A DNA stretch of 64,000 nucleotides from Bergeyella zoohelcum ATCC 43767 (GTDB lineage: Bacteria; Bacteroidota; Bacteroidia; Flavobacteriales; Weeksellaceae), in the NCBI RefSeq assembly GCF_000301075.1, contig NZ_JH932293.1:1522287-1586286 (forward strand). Reading direction: 5' to 3'. Shown here piece by piece: positions 27,425-36,214 of the stretch. Position 1 is the first letter of the stretch, and the number at the start of each line of letters is the position of its first letter. Made by a program: the position numbers and the translations under genes. Below the pieces are notes generated by a model. That model ran no database searches. It was not told the DNA's origin and worked only from the letters and a program-made list of their open reading frames with translations.

Positions 27425-29497
27425 ATGAAAAAAAATAAAAATAATACCATCAATACTGAAATTTTACTTCGAGCTTATACTCAAATGATGCAGGCGAGAG
27501 CCATGGCAGATGTGTATGAAGAGAATAGGAATATCACCCAATATGTACACTCTACCTCTAGAGGACATGAGGCTATACAGCTCGCTACTGCCTATCATCT
27601 TCAGCCTCAAGACTGGGTTTCTCCTTATTATAGAGATGAATCTATTCTTTTAGGTATTGGTTTTCAGCCTTACCAGCTTATGCTACAGCTTTTGGCCAAA
27701 AAAGATGACCCTTTTTCTGGGGGTAGGTCTTACTATTCACATCCTTCCAGTAGAGATGAGGACAAACCAAAAATTATTCATCAAAGTTCTGCCACAGGAA
27801 TGCAGTCCATTCCTACCACAGGAGTAGCACAGGGGCTGAAATATATTCAAGAATTTAATCTTCAATCATTTGATAATAAACCTATTGCAGTTTGTAGTTT
27901 AGGGGATAATTCCGTTACCGAGGGTGAGGTGGCAGAGGCATTTCAGTTTGCAGCACTTCATCAATTGCCTATTTTATTTTTAGTTCAAGACAATGAGTGG
28001 GGGATTTCTGTTACCAAAGAAGAAGCCAGAACTTGTGATGCGTATGATTATGCAGCAGGATTTGTAGGTTTAGAAAGAATGAGAATTGATGGAACGGATT
28101 TTACCGCTTCTTATCAAGGCATGGAAGAAGCCATTCGTTTCGTAAGAGAGGAGCAAAGACCTATGTTGGTTTGTGCTAAGACAGTTTTAATTGGACATCA
28201 TACTTCAGGGGTAAGAAGAGAATTCTATCGTCAAGAGGAGGAAATAGAGCAATGTAGAGCCAAAGATCCAGGAAATATCCTTAAAGCACAACTTTTCAAA
28301 GCGGGTATAAAAGAGGAACAACTGAATACCATAGAGAAAGAACAGAGAAAAGCGATAGAAGAAGCTTTTGAAAAAGCACAAAACGCTGAAAATCCAGAAC
28401 CAAGCTCAGTGGAAGAGCATGTTTTTGCTCCTACGCCAATTACCGAAGAAGTGGGTACCCGTACCCCTGAGAATGGAGAGAAGATAGTCATGGTGGACGC
28501 CGCCATTCATGCCATTCAGGAGCTGATGTATAAGCATCCAGAGGCGTTGCTTTACGGGCAAGATGTAGGCGAAAGAATAGGAGGAGTATTCAGAGAAACG
28601 GTAACACTCGGAAAGAAATTTGGAAATAAAAGGGTTTTTAATACCGCTATCCAAGAGGCGTATATCATTGGTTCCACGGTAGGAATGAGTGCTGTGGGGC
28701 TGAAGCCTATTGTGGAAGTTCAGTTTGCAGATTATATCTATCCTGGTATCAATCAGTTAGTAACAGAAATTTCTAAATCTTGCTACCTTTCCGCAGGTAA
28801 ATATCCTGTGAGCAATATCCTCAGAGTACCTATTGGGGTGTACGGTGGCGGAGGTCCCTATCATAGTGGAAGTGTAGAAAGTATGCTTGCTAATATTAAG
28901 GGAATTAAAATAGCGTATCCTTCTAATGCTGCCGATTTTAAAGGGCTTTTAAAGGCTGCTTATTATGACCCTAATCCAGTGGTGATGTTAGAGCATAAGG
29001 GACTATACTGGAGTAAAGTGCCCGGAACAGAGGAAGCAAAAACAGTAGAACCAGCGGAAGATTATATATTACCTTTCGGAAAAGCCCATATTGTAGTTCA
29101 AGCCGATGAAAAAGAAATAAAAGCGGGTAGAACCATGGTAATTATCACCTACGGAATGGGAGTGTATTGGGCAAAACAAGCAGCAAAAACTTTTGCAGGA
29201 AGAGTAGAAGTAATAGATCTTAGAACCCTTATACCTTTAGATGAGGAACTGCTCATGGAAAGGGTGAAACTGCATGGTAAATGTTTGGTGCTTACAGAGG
29301 AGCAGATTCAGAATTCTTTTGCAGAAGCACTGGCATATCGTTTATCCAAGTCTTGCTTTAGGTACTTAGACTTACCTGTAGAGGCGATGGGAGCTAGAAA
29401 TGTGCCTGCTGTGCCTATTCATCTTAGCTTAGAGAAAGAAATGCTCCCTACAGCGGATAAAGTAAAGCTAAAAATAGAAGAAATCCTTACTTCGTAA
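27425..29497 (+). CDS. 2-Oxoacid dehydrogenase E1, fused alpha and beta subunits (branched-chain type)
   Basis: 690-residue fusion of E1 alpha (residues 1-330) and E1 beta (about 350-690). The alpha half has the thiamine-diphosphate motif GDNSVTEGEVAEAF...QDNEWGIS; the beta half has LLYGQDVGERIGGVF, VQFADYIYPG and the C-terminal transketolase domain (TYGMGVYWAKQAAK, DLRTLIPLDEE). It decarboxylates 2-oxoacids, most like 2-oxoisovalerate, and transfers the acyl group to E2 lipoamide. E2 and E3 genes are not in the window. It starts 54 bp after pheS and ends at a strong terminator. Confidence 0.88.
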   Translation: MKKNKNNTINTEILLRAYTQMMQARAMADVYEENRNITQYVHSTSRGHEAIQLATAYHLQPQDWVSPYYRDESILLGIGFQPYQLMLQLLAKKDDPFSGGRSYYSHPSSRDEDKPKIIHQSSATGMQSIPTTGVAQGLKYIQEFNLQSFDNKPIAVCSLGDNSVTEGEVAEAFQFAALHQLPILFLVQDNEWGISVTKEEARTCDAYDYAAGFVGLERMRIDGTDFTASYQGMEEAIRFVREEQRPMLVCAKTVLIGHHTSGVRREFYRQEEEIEQCRAKDPGNILKAQLFKAGIKEEQLNTIEKEQRKAIEEAFEKAQNAENPEPSSVEEHVFAPTPITEEVGTRTPENGEKIVMVDAAIHAIQELMYKHPEALLYGQDVGERIGGVFRETVTLGKKFGNKRVFNTAIQEAYIIGSTVGMSAVGLKPIVEVQFADYIYPGINQLVTEISKSCYLSAGKYPVSNILRVPIGVYGGGGPYHSGSVESMLANIKGIKIAYPSNAADFKGLLKAAYYDPNPVVMLEHKGLYWSKVPGTEEAKTVEPAEDYILPFGKAHIVVQADEKEIKAGRTMVIITYGMGVYWAKQAAKTFAGRVEVIDLRTLIPLDEELLMERVKLHGKCLVLTEEQIQNSFAEALAYRLSKSCFRYLDLPVEAMGARNVPAVPIHLSLEKEMLPTADKVKLKIEEILTS

Positions 29498-29516
29498 AAA
29501 TATTTTATCAAAGATA

Positions 29517-29547
29517 GGCTGCCCTTTTTTATGGGCAGCTTTTTTTA
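29517..29547 (+). terminator. Rho-independent terminator of the E1 gene
   Basis: Stem GCTGCCC/GGGCAGC (29518-29524 with 29533-29539) followed by seven T. Confidence 0.9.
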
Positions 29548-29627
29548 TACACGATGAATAAGCTAGAAATTAGAGATTAAAATGTTTGAGAGACTGGATG
29601 TTGTTTGAAATCTAATCAGAATATTTA

Positions 29628-30614
29628 ATGTATAGACTTATTAGCTCTAATCATTGCCCATTCTGTGCAGAAATGGCGGGGAAATATCCTAAGGATTTTA
29701 AATTCTGGGGTTGGCATCCTCACTGCCGTTGCACCACTATTCCTATTCTAAAAAGCTGGGAGCAGATGGATGAGGATAATGAAAGGCTAATTTTGGGACA
29801 GCCTATTCCAGAATCTCCAGAGCGTATATTACTCCCCAAAGAAAGTTTTAGGAATTGGGTAAGAGACAATAAAGACAAAATAGAAAGAGCGAAAGTAAAG
29901 CCGTTTTTTATTCAGAATAATGAGAAGTATTTAATGGAGAAAGGTGGAGGAAGTGAAATCAAGCCGAAAATAAAAAATTATAAACACCTCGCAAATAAGA
30001 AACAACCGCCAGTATTTTTTTCTGATATTACAGGTGGATTGATAGCCAACGCAATAAAACTTATCAATCAGCAAAAAGATAATTTTCAAAAGGTTTCTAT
30101 TCTTAAAGAAATTACGCAAATGAGAGATTTTAAGCCAATTAGAAACTTATCAAATAATAAAAACACGATATATGGCTTTAACATTAAGCAATATGATGAG
30201 ATTTTGAAACAAAAAGAAATGCCTAAAAATATTGTGATTGCTCAAAAATTACTTCAAAACAAGTATGATGTCTATCTTTTGCCGAATGTTTCAGGGGTAA
30301 AGAGTGCAGATTTCATTGCTACCAAAAGTGGTAAGTTGTTCTACTTTGAAGCTAAAACTATCAATGGACAATCTACTATCAAGCAAAGGCTTATAGAAGC
30401 ATCCACGCAGTCTGATAGGGTGATTTTGGATATTGTAGGGATTGACAACGGAAGAGATATAGCTGATAATATTAAATGGTTTTTTGAGAATAATAATAGT
30501 GTAAAAGAAGTGGTTTTGTTTAAGAAATCAAGACTAATATCAGTAACGAATAGAAAAGTAGGTAGTAGGAACTTTATTAAGGACTTTAAGAAAGAATGGG
30601 GAAGAAAAAAATAA
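29628..30614 (+). CDS. Solitary toxin: MuF-like Cys/His segment fused to CdiA-type nuclease domain
   Basis: 328 residues. The first 50 resemble the C-terminal Cys/His patch of phage MuF/minor head proteins: CPFCAEMAGKYPKDFKFWGW, HPHCRC. A charged linker follows, and the last 130 residues look like the CdiA-C family nuclease used in contact-dependent inhibition and other polymorphic toxins: LLPNVSGVKSADFIATKSG, FYFEAKT (E-x-K), then QRLIEASTQSDRVILDI. An in-frame stop lies just upstream of the ATG, so a full MuF protein is not encoded; no other head genes are nearby. No clear immunity gene follows. It is probably a displaced phage-borne toxin tip; activity is uncertain. Confidence 0.65.
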   Translation: MYRLISSNHCPFCAEMAGKYPKDFKFWGWHPHCRCTTIPILKSWEQMDEDNERLILGQPIPESPERILLPKESFRNWVRDNKDKIERAKVKPFFIQNNEKYLMEKGGGSEIKPKIKNYKHLANKKQPPVFFSDITGGLIANAIKLINQQKDNFQKVSILKEITQMRDFKPIRNLSNNKNTIYGFNIKQYDEILKQKEMPKNIVIAQKLLQNKYDVYLLPNVSGVKSADFIATKSGKLFYFEAKTINGQSTIKQRLIEASTQSDRVILDIVGIDNGRDIADNIKWFFENNNSVKEVVLFKKSRLISVTNRKVGSRNFIKDFKKEWGRKK

Positions 30615-30757
30615 AGGGTTCTACATAGTAGCCCCCTTTAATAAATATACTAGCCGTGGCGGTATATTTTCACGAATTTAATCGGTTGCGACCGAGATTT
30701 TCAGGGTATCACTACCTTTATGTCCACCTCTCCGTCATACAGATATTGTACATCTGC
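30605..30757 (-). ncRNA. Candidate structured small RNA, about 150 nt
   Basis: On the minus strand a -7 element (30762-30769) is followed by a non-coding stretch with two hairpins (TCGGT/ACCGA near 30690; AAATATAC/GTATATTT near 30640-30667) and a strong terminator: outer stem AAAGGG/CCCTTT, inner CTAC/GTAG (30613-30639) and T-run 30605-30611. Its longest reading frame is only 11 codons. The last bases overlap the stop of the convergent toxin gene. I do not recognise the RNA family. It could regulate the toxin in antisense or be an independent sRNA. Confidence 0.5.
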
Positions 30758-30761
30758 TTCG

Positions 30762-30769
30762 CAAAGATA
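30762..30769 (-). promoter_or_regulatory. -7 promoter element TATCTTTG of the candidate RNA
   Basis: Perfect TAnnTTTG on the minus strand. A TTG lies 26 nt further upstream, slightly beyond the usual spacing. Confidence 0.5.
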
Positions 30770-30792
30770 TAAAAAATAAAAATATAAATGTT

Positions 30793-31085
30793 CTACAAAT
30801 TCTCTTTATTCTTTCTAATCAATTTCTCTTTGCGGATAATAGCGTTTTTAGTTTTAAAGTCGCTACCAAATTCTATCTTTGCATTATAGAGTGTTTGCAG
30901 GGATATGCCTATTTCTTCGGGCAAAAAATGTTCAAACATTGCAGCTAATGAGCTGAAATAATAATCTTTTTTGCCTTTCATTTGCTCATGGAATTGGGGA
31001 TTTTTTATTATTTGTACTAAAATAAATTTGGAATTATAGTTTTTGGGGTATTTTCGGGGGTATAAAAAAGAAAACCGCCCTTATT
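30793..31085 (-). pseudogene. Open frame without a good start: gene fragment at the element boundary
   Basis: The frame is open for about 97 codons on the minus strand, and the part upstream of the only ATG (30981) still reads like protein (KYPKNYNSKFILVQIIK). The downstream part gives FSSLAAMFEHFLPEEIGISL. The upstream limit is a terminator hairpin. I read it as the 3' end of a gene cut by a rearrangement; a real 62-residue product from 30981 is the alternative. Family not recognised. It lies between the toxin region and the integrase. Confidence 0.4.
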
Positions 31086-31097
31086 TTAGGGCGGTTT
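31063..31097 (-). terminator. Terminator-like hairpin upstream of the integrase
   Basis: Perfect 9-bp stem AAACCGCCC/GGGCGGTTT (31072-31080 with 31089-31097), with a T-rich run on the minus strand. It is directly followed by a tRNA-3'-end-like stretch (GACTCACAGGGATT, 31101-31114), which could be part of an attachment site. Confidence 0.6.
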
Positions 31098-31259
31098 GTA
31101 GACTCACAGGGATTTTAACCTTATATACCTTAGAATATCATTAAATTTAAAAATATATAAAAATCAATATTTTATTATTGGATTGAATTTTATAATATTT
31201 CAAAATATCATTTGTGTATCATAAAAAATGGCTGTAAATTTGGCTGTAAAATTTATAAT

Positions 31260-32557
31260 GTGATTAATATCAAAAGAAAGATAAATATAGAGCTTGAAAA
31301 AAGAAAAAAAGATGGTATTTTAATTGATGAAAATGTGCCAATTTTTTTTCGAGTTACATATAACTCAAACCGAATCAATTTATTCTCTGGTTTTAGAATT
31401 GACAGAAAAGATTGGAATGAAAACAAATCATTGGTTAAGAATGGAAAAACAAATCCAAACGGTCTAACAGCAGAAGAAATTAATACTAACTTGAGTAATC
31501 TTATAAATGATATTCAAACTTTCTTTATTAAATGTCAAGTTGAGAATAATATTCCAGATAAATTAGAGTTGAAAGAATACTTTACTCAGTGTAAAGATAG
31601 GGGAAATAAAAAGAAAAAACAGTTATTCCAACAGAAGAAATACCAGAAAAATCTTTCTTTGAAGTATATGATCATTTTACAGATTATTCTGGGAAAGTGA
31701 ATAATTGGACTTTAGATACTCACAAGAAATTTAATGCATTAAAAAATCACCTTTTATCTTTCAATGAAAACTTAACATTTGAAGATTTTAATTCAGAAGG
31801 ACTTCCCAAACTACTTTCTTACTTTTCAAATACATTGAAACTAAATAATGTTACCACAAAAAAATATTTGAAAAATATAAAGTGGTTTTTAAGATTTGCT
31901 GTGAAATTCGGCTACTGTGATAATCTTTACTTTCAGCAATTTTCACCTAAAATAAAAACGACAAATAAAGTCATTATCTTTCTGTCTGAAGAAGAAATAA
32001 ATGCTATTAGAAAATATAATATACCCACTACAAAAAAATATTTAGAAAGAGTAAGAGATGTTTTATTATTTACCTGCTTTACGGGATTGAGACATTCTGA
32101 TGTTGAAAAGCTTAAAAAAGCTGATGTTAAAAATGGAAAACTATATATTGTTACTAAAAAAACATCTGATTCTATCGTGATTGAGCTTAATGATATTTCA
32201 AAAAGTATTTTAGAGAAATATGAAAATTTGGATGGAGATAAAGCATTACCTGTTATTTCAAACCAAAAAATGAATGAATATTTAAAGGAGCTGGGAAAAC
32301 TAGCTGGAATTGACGTACCAATTAATCATACTTATTTTATTGGTAATAAGCGAAATGACGAATCTAAACCCAAATATGAATATTTTTCTTCTCATATAGG
32401 AAGAAGAACATTTATTTGTTTATGTATTTCAAAAGGTATCCCTATACAAGTTATTATGAAATGGACAGGGCATTCAGATTACCAATCTATGAAGCCTTAT
32501 ATAGATGTTGTCGATACAACTCGCGAAATTCAAATGCAAAAACTTAATATTTTATGA
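31260..32557 (+). pseudogene. Tyrosine recombinase/integrase with a -1 frameshift
   Basis: A Bacteroidota-type integrase with arm-binding domain (NVPIFFRVTYNSNRINLFSG), SAM-like core-binding domain (about nt 31660-31960) and catalytic domain with R (TGLRHSD), HIGRR and H-x-x-Y region (KWTGHSDYQSMKPYIDV). The first part is in one frame (to 31700) and the rest in the -1 frame; the join fits the A-run at 31614-31619, where frame one reads NKKKK and the other TVIPTEEIPEKS. It is either a single-base deletion or a slippage site. The start is probably the GTG at 31260. All catalytic residues are on the downstream frame. Confidence 0.85.
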
Positions 32558-33513
32558 AACTAACAGAACATTTTGATTTATTGTTAAATCTTGAAGGAAA
32601 ATTAAAAAAGAATGAACAGAAGGAATTAACAAAAGAGCTAATAGATGAACTTTTAAACTTCCCATTTTCAATAGAATGTATGGAGTTTAGCGAATTGTTT
32701 GAGCACATTCGTCCAAATTTAATTTATAAAAATTATTTAGCAGTAATACATAGACTTAAAACTACACTTTCCGATGAAAGATATGATTTAGACTCTAAAA
32801 AGATTTATGAAATTATTGATGGCATGTGTAGTTTACAAAAGCATAATTACAACTACCATTACAAAAATATATTACTTCCAAAAAGTAACAATTACCTTGA
32901 ATTGAATGGGAGATTAGAATCATGGTGTATGAGATATGATGATTCATCTTTTGAAATGATAAATTTAAGAAATAAGCATTCCTTTGCTAAGCAGGAATAC
33001 AAAGAAGAGAAGATAAAAAGTAAAGAATTCTATGATGATTGGAAAGATAAAGAAAAAAGCTTGTTTTATCTATTGAAATTTAATGTAAACTCTATCATAG
33101 AACGGTTAACGGATTTAGAAATACAGCTTTTAGAGCTTAAATTTTTTGAAAACTATACAGGAGAAATTTTTATAAATTTAGAAGCAATAAATGATTTATA
33201 TAAAATTTTTGTAAAATTAGAGTTGGTAAAATACATCAATTTCTTGGATTTTGCTAATCAAATGGCAGGTAAAGAAATTATGTGCCTTGAAAAGAATAAA
33301 GGCACGGATAAATATATTGCATATTCCATAAATAAAATTGGTGCAACTTTTATAAAAAAAGAATCATCTGAAAATTGGAAAAAAATAATGATTCACCATT
33401 TTGATATAAAAGATTATGAAAAGAAAATTAATCCATCTGATGATAATAAATCAGAAATACATAAAGAAATAGATGATATAATCTTAAAAGGACAGGCTGT
33501 ACTTTTAAACTAA
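32554..33513 (+). CDS. Hypothetical protein cotranscribed with the integrase
   Basis: 319 residues, mostly helical and charged, no signal peptide or membrane segment. The start overlaps the integrase stop by 4 nt (ATGA), so the two are translationally coupled. No motif recognised. Such proteins after integrases in mobilizable elements are often element-specific accessory factors; that is inference. A terminator follows at 33616-33648. Confidence 0.7.
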   Translation: MKLTEHFDLLLNLEGKLKKNEQKELTKELIDELLNFPFSIECMEFSELFEHIRPNLIYKNYLAVIHRLKTTLSDERYDLDSKKIYEIIDGMCSLQKHNYNYHYKNILLPKSNNYLELNGRLESWCMRYDDSSFEMINLRNKHSFAKQEYKEEKIKSKEFYDDWKDKEKSLFYLLKFNVNSIIERLTDLEIQLLELKFFENYTGEIFINLEAINDLYKIFVKLELVKYINFLDFANQMAGKEIMCLEKNKGTDKYIAYSINKIGATFIKKESSENWKKIMIHHFDIKDYEKKINPSDDNKSEIHKEIDDIILKGQAVLLN

Positions 33514-33615
33514 ATTATACTTGTTAAATATCAAAAACCTGTAAAAATATGATGAAATAGATTCTATGAATCTATCTGAACTTCATTTTTACAAATTATT
33601 TTCTCAAGCGTTTAA

Positions 33616-33648
33616 AAATCAACATATTAATTATGTTGATTTTTTTTA
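33616..33648 (+). terminator. Rho-independent terminator after the integrase operon
   Basis: Perfect 11-bp stem AAATCAACATA/TATGTTGATTT (33616-33626 with 33632-33642) followed by a T-run to 33648. Confidence 0.85.
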
Positions 33649-33705
33649 TTTGAATTTTTATGAATTTCAATTTTGCCACAATTTTGCATCAACAAAACAA
33701 AAAAA

Positions 33706-34008
33706 ATGAATAAAGAAGAATTATTAAACAAGCCTATATGGCAGATGACGGGTGAAGAGTTTTTGTTTCTCAATAAACAAGAAATCAAGGTGAATAATAA
33801 TAAAAATTCATCAGTTAATACTAAGGAAACAAAACTCGTGTATGGAATACGAGGAATTGCAAATCTCTTCGATTGCTCAATTGCAACAGCTAATAGAATA
33901 AAGAAAAGTGGAGTAATAGATGATGCTATTTCTCAGAGAAATAGAACGATTGTTATCGATACAGAAAAAGCCTTGAAATTATTTAAAAATAATGAAAATG
34001 AAAAATAA
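33706..34008 (+). CDS. DUF3853 family protein (excisionase-like HTH)
   Basis: 100 residues. Family start MNKEELLNKPIWQMTGEEF and a winged-helix/excisionase-like core (YGIRGIANLFDCSIATANRI). DUF3853 proteins are standard parts of Bacteroidota mobilizable and conjugative elements and are thought to be DNA-binding accessory factors. The start is set at 33706 where the conserved N-terminus begins. It overlaps the following vapE-like start by 17 nt. Confidence 0.85.
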   Translation: MNKEELLNKPIWQMTGEEFLFLNKQEIKVNNNKNSSVNTKETKLVYGIRGIANLFDCSIATANRIKKSGVIDDAISQRNRTIVIDTEKALKLFKNNENEK

Positions 34009-34940
34009 CCAATTATATCACATAGAAAAAGGAACCAATACTGTTTTCGACAAAACGCTTGAATACATCAATAATAAATATAATTTAAGGTTTAATACCA
34101 TTTCGTTAGACTATGAAATTAAACTTAAAGAATCCAATGATTGGAGCGTACTAAATCTTAATTCATTACTTATTGAACTAACTCGTGCGAGTATTAAGAT
34201 TACACCACAGAAATTAGAAATTTTAATAAGAAGCGATTTTATTAAATCTTACAATCCAATCAAGGAATATTTTGAAAAATTGGAAGATTGGGACGGGAAT
34301 GATTATATCAAAGAATTGACAAACTAAAGATGGACAAATTGCTATCACAAAAAATTTCATCATTAACGCTGATGAACTGGCGGTATTATCTAAATCAGAT
34401 ATTAATAGTCTAAAATCGCTTTTTTCAGCAACCAATGTTAAAGTTAGGCTTCCTTATGCACGAAAAGCAGAAACTCAACGCCGAATCTGTTCTTTTTTAG
34501 GATCAACCAATAAATGTGATTTCCTAACTGATGAAACAGGAAGTGTAAGATGGATTGTTTTTGAAATTAAAAATATTGATTTCGGTTATAGTAAAGTTAT
34601 AAATATTGACAAATTTTGGTCTCAAGTATACTACAACACCTATAAAAGAGAGGATTTCAAAGAAGAGTTTAGCCAGAATGATATTTTGGAAAATGAACTT
34701 CGAAATGAAAGATATTTCAATATTAGCCCAGAACAAGAAGTGATTATCAAACATTTTGAAAAATCCCAAAATCTAACAGATTTTCTTACAGCTTCCGATA
34801 TTGTATTTGCGATGAATCACGCTTTAGGAACACAACTCAATCACATGAAAGTGGGAAAAGCACTCACAAAATTAAAATACGAAAGAATCAAACATCCAAA
34901 ACTTCAAGTTTATGGCTATTTAATCAAACGGAAAATATAA
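33992..34940 (+). pseudogene. VapE-like replication ATPase gene with internal deletion removing the P-loop
   Basis: The first frame (33992-34327) gives the N-terminal part (FEKLEDWDGNDYIKELTN) and stops; from 34323 a different frame resumes with the C-terminal part of the same family (KDGQIAITKNFIINADELA...SFLGSTNKCDFLTDETGSVR) and runs without any ATG to 34940. In family members a Walker A ATPase segment of roughly 60-70 residues lies between these two blocks. The deletion junction is at about 34322-34326. The gene cannot make a working VapE helicase/primase-like protein. Confidence 0.85.
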
Positions 34941-34960
34941 AATTTTCAAAAACGCAAAAA

Positions 34961-35048
34961 TAGCTTACCTGCTTACCAAGTTACCTAAATATTATTCTAT
35001 CCTGAAACTGCTTATCAATTTTAGGTAAGAAGGTAGATAGGTAAGCTA
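34961..35048. repeat. Inverted array of GGTAAG/CTTACC hexamers, iteron-like
   Basis: Left arm 34961-34989 and right arm 35020-35048 are inverted copies (23 of 29 matching). Each arm holds three hexamers (CTTACC, CTTACC, GTTACC; and GGTAAG, GGTAGA, GGTAAG) spaced 8-9 bp, around a 30-bp AT-rich centre. Lying between the vapE-like and primase genes, it is a plausible replication origin or an operator of the element. Confidence 0.55.
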
Positions 35049-35092
35049 AAAAATAACATTTCAAAAATTAAATCAACAACTAAACAAAAAAA

Positions 35093-35955
35093 ATGAATTA
35101 CAGACAAGCGAACGAAAATATCAGTATAAAGGAAGTACTGGAGAGTTTCTCTCTCTTCCCAAGCAAAGAACATCCGAAAACCGCTTATTATTATGCCATC
35201 AACCAACAAGAACGAACGCCAAGCCTTTTGGTTAATTATGTAAAGAATATTGCTTTTGATTTCGGTACAGGAAAACAATACGATGTCGTGTCCATTATTC
35301 AAGATCTCAAACAATGCAGTGTTTCTGATGCCCTTGAATCTCTCAAGCGATTTGCTTTTTCTTTTCAAAAACAAAAAGAAGATTTAATCAACGGTAAACA
35401 GTAAAGCAAAACTTATCAAATTATAGAAATAAAGGACATTTCGCATCCAGCACTTTTAGAGTATTCGAAAGAAAGAAATCTGGAAAATCAAAAATCAGAA
35501 CTAAAAGAAGTTCATTATCAAATTGAAGATAAAACTTACTTTGCAATTGCATTCAAAAACGATTCTGGAGGTTGCGAAATTAGGAACAAATATCTGAAGA
35601 TAGCCTTGGGTAAAAAAGATATTACCACCATAAAAAACGACTCTGAAATTCTAAAAATCTTTGAAGGCTTCAGCGATTATTTGTCCTATCTCACTCTCAA
35701 AAAAGATGTCCAAAATTTCTCATCAGAAACCTCCGATTATATCATTTTAAATTCCGTTTCAATGGTAGTTAAAATTGAACATTTACTGGAAAATTATCAA
35801 AGAATTGAGTTGTAGATAAAGCGGGAGATTTGCTCGTAGAAAAATTAAACACACTCCATTTAAATGTTATCGACCAAAGAAAACATTACAAATATTTTAA
35901 AGATTTGAATGACTATCTCATTTCGAAAAAACAAGAAATACAGATTTTGTATTAA
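35093..35955 (+). pseudogene. CHC2-finger/Toprim primase, broken twice
   Basis: The N-terminal part (SIKEVLESFSLFPSKEHPKTA) is a primase-type start, as in mobilizable-element primases. A TAA at 35402-35404 interrupts the frame, which then continues in phase (SKTYQIIEIKDISHPALLEY ... IFEGFSDYLSYLTL). Near 35815 a second lesion shifts the frame and removes the YLDN part of the Toprim acidic motif; reading resumes with DKAGDLLVEKLN and FKDLNDYLIS to the stop at 35955. The acidic metal site is lost, so it is non-functional. Confidence 0.82.
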
Positions 35956-35990
35956 AGGGAAAAGGACTTGTAAAATGTGACTGGAAATTT

Positions 35991-36038
35991 TATGCTTAGT
36001 TTTAGTGCAAAAAGTACGCAAAGTTTACCATAAGCATA
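35991..36038. other. Candidate oriT region upstream of mobilization genes
   Basis: An 8-bp inverted repeat TATGCTTA/TAAGCATA (35991-35998 and 36031-36038) lies about 180 bp before the mobilization operon, in a stretch with no convincing gene. Position fits an origin of transfer; the nic site is not identified. Confidence 0.3.
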
Positions 36039-36214
36039 CTCAAATGGTAACTTTCCACTTTTTGGTTTCTCCTATCGTCGAAACAGAATATAAGAATAGG
36101 AGTTTAAAAAATATAAAATCAAAATTCAAATCACGATTGAATATCACCAAAAAAATTAAACAAACCAAACTGAAATTTAATAAACATAAAAAAAACAATC
36201 TAAAATGACATCAG

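Noticed and set aside
31101..31125. tRNA gene
   Set aside because: Only a tRNA-3'-end-like stretch is present; no acceptor or anticodon arm could be folded around it.
36005..36208. 67-residue reading frame from a GTG start
   Set aside because: Low-complexity lysine-rich content without a recognisable fold, overlapping the candidate oriT stretch; probably chance.
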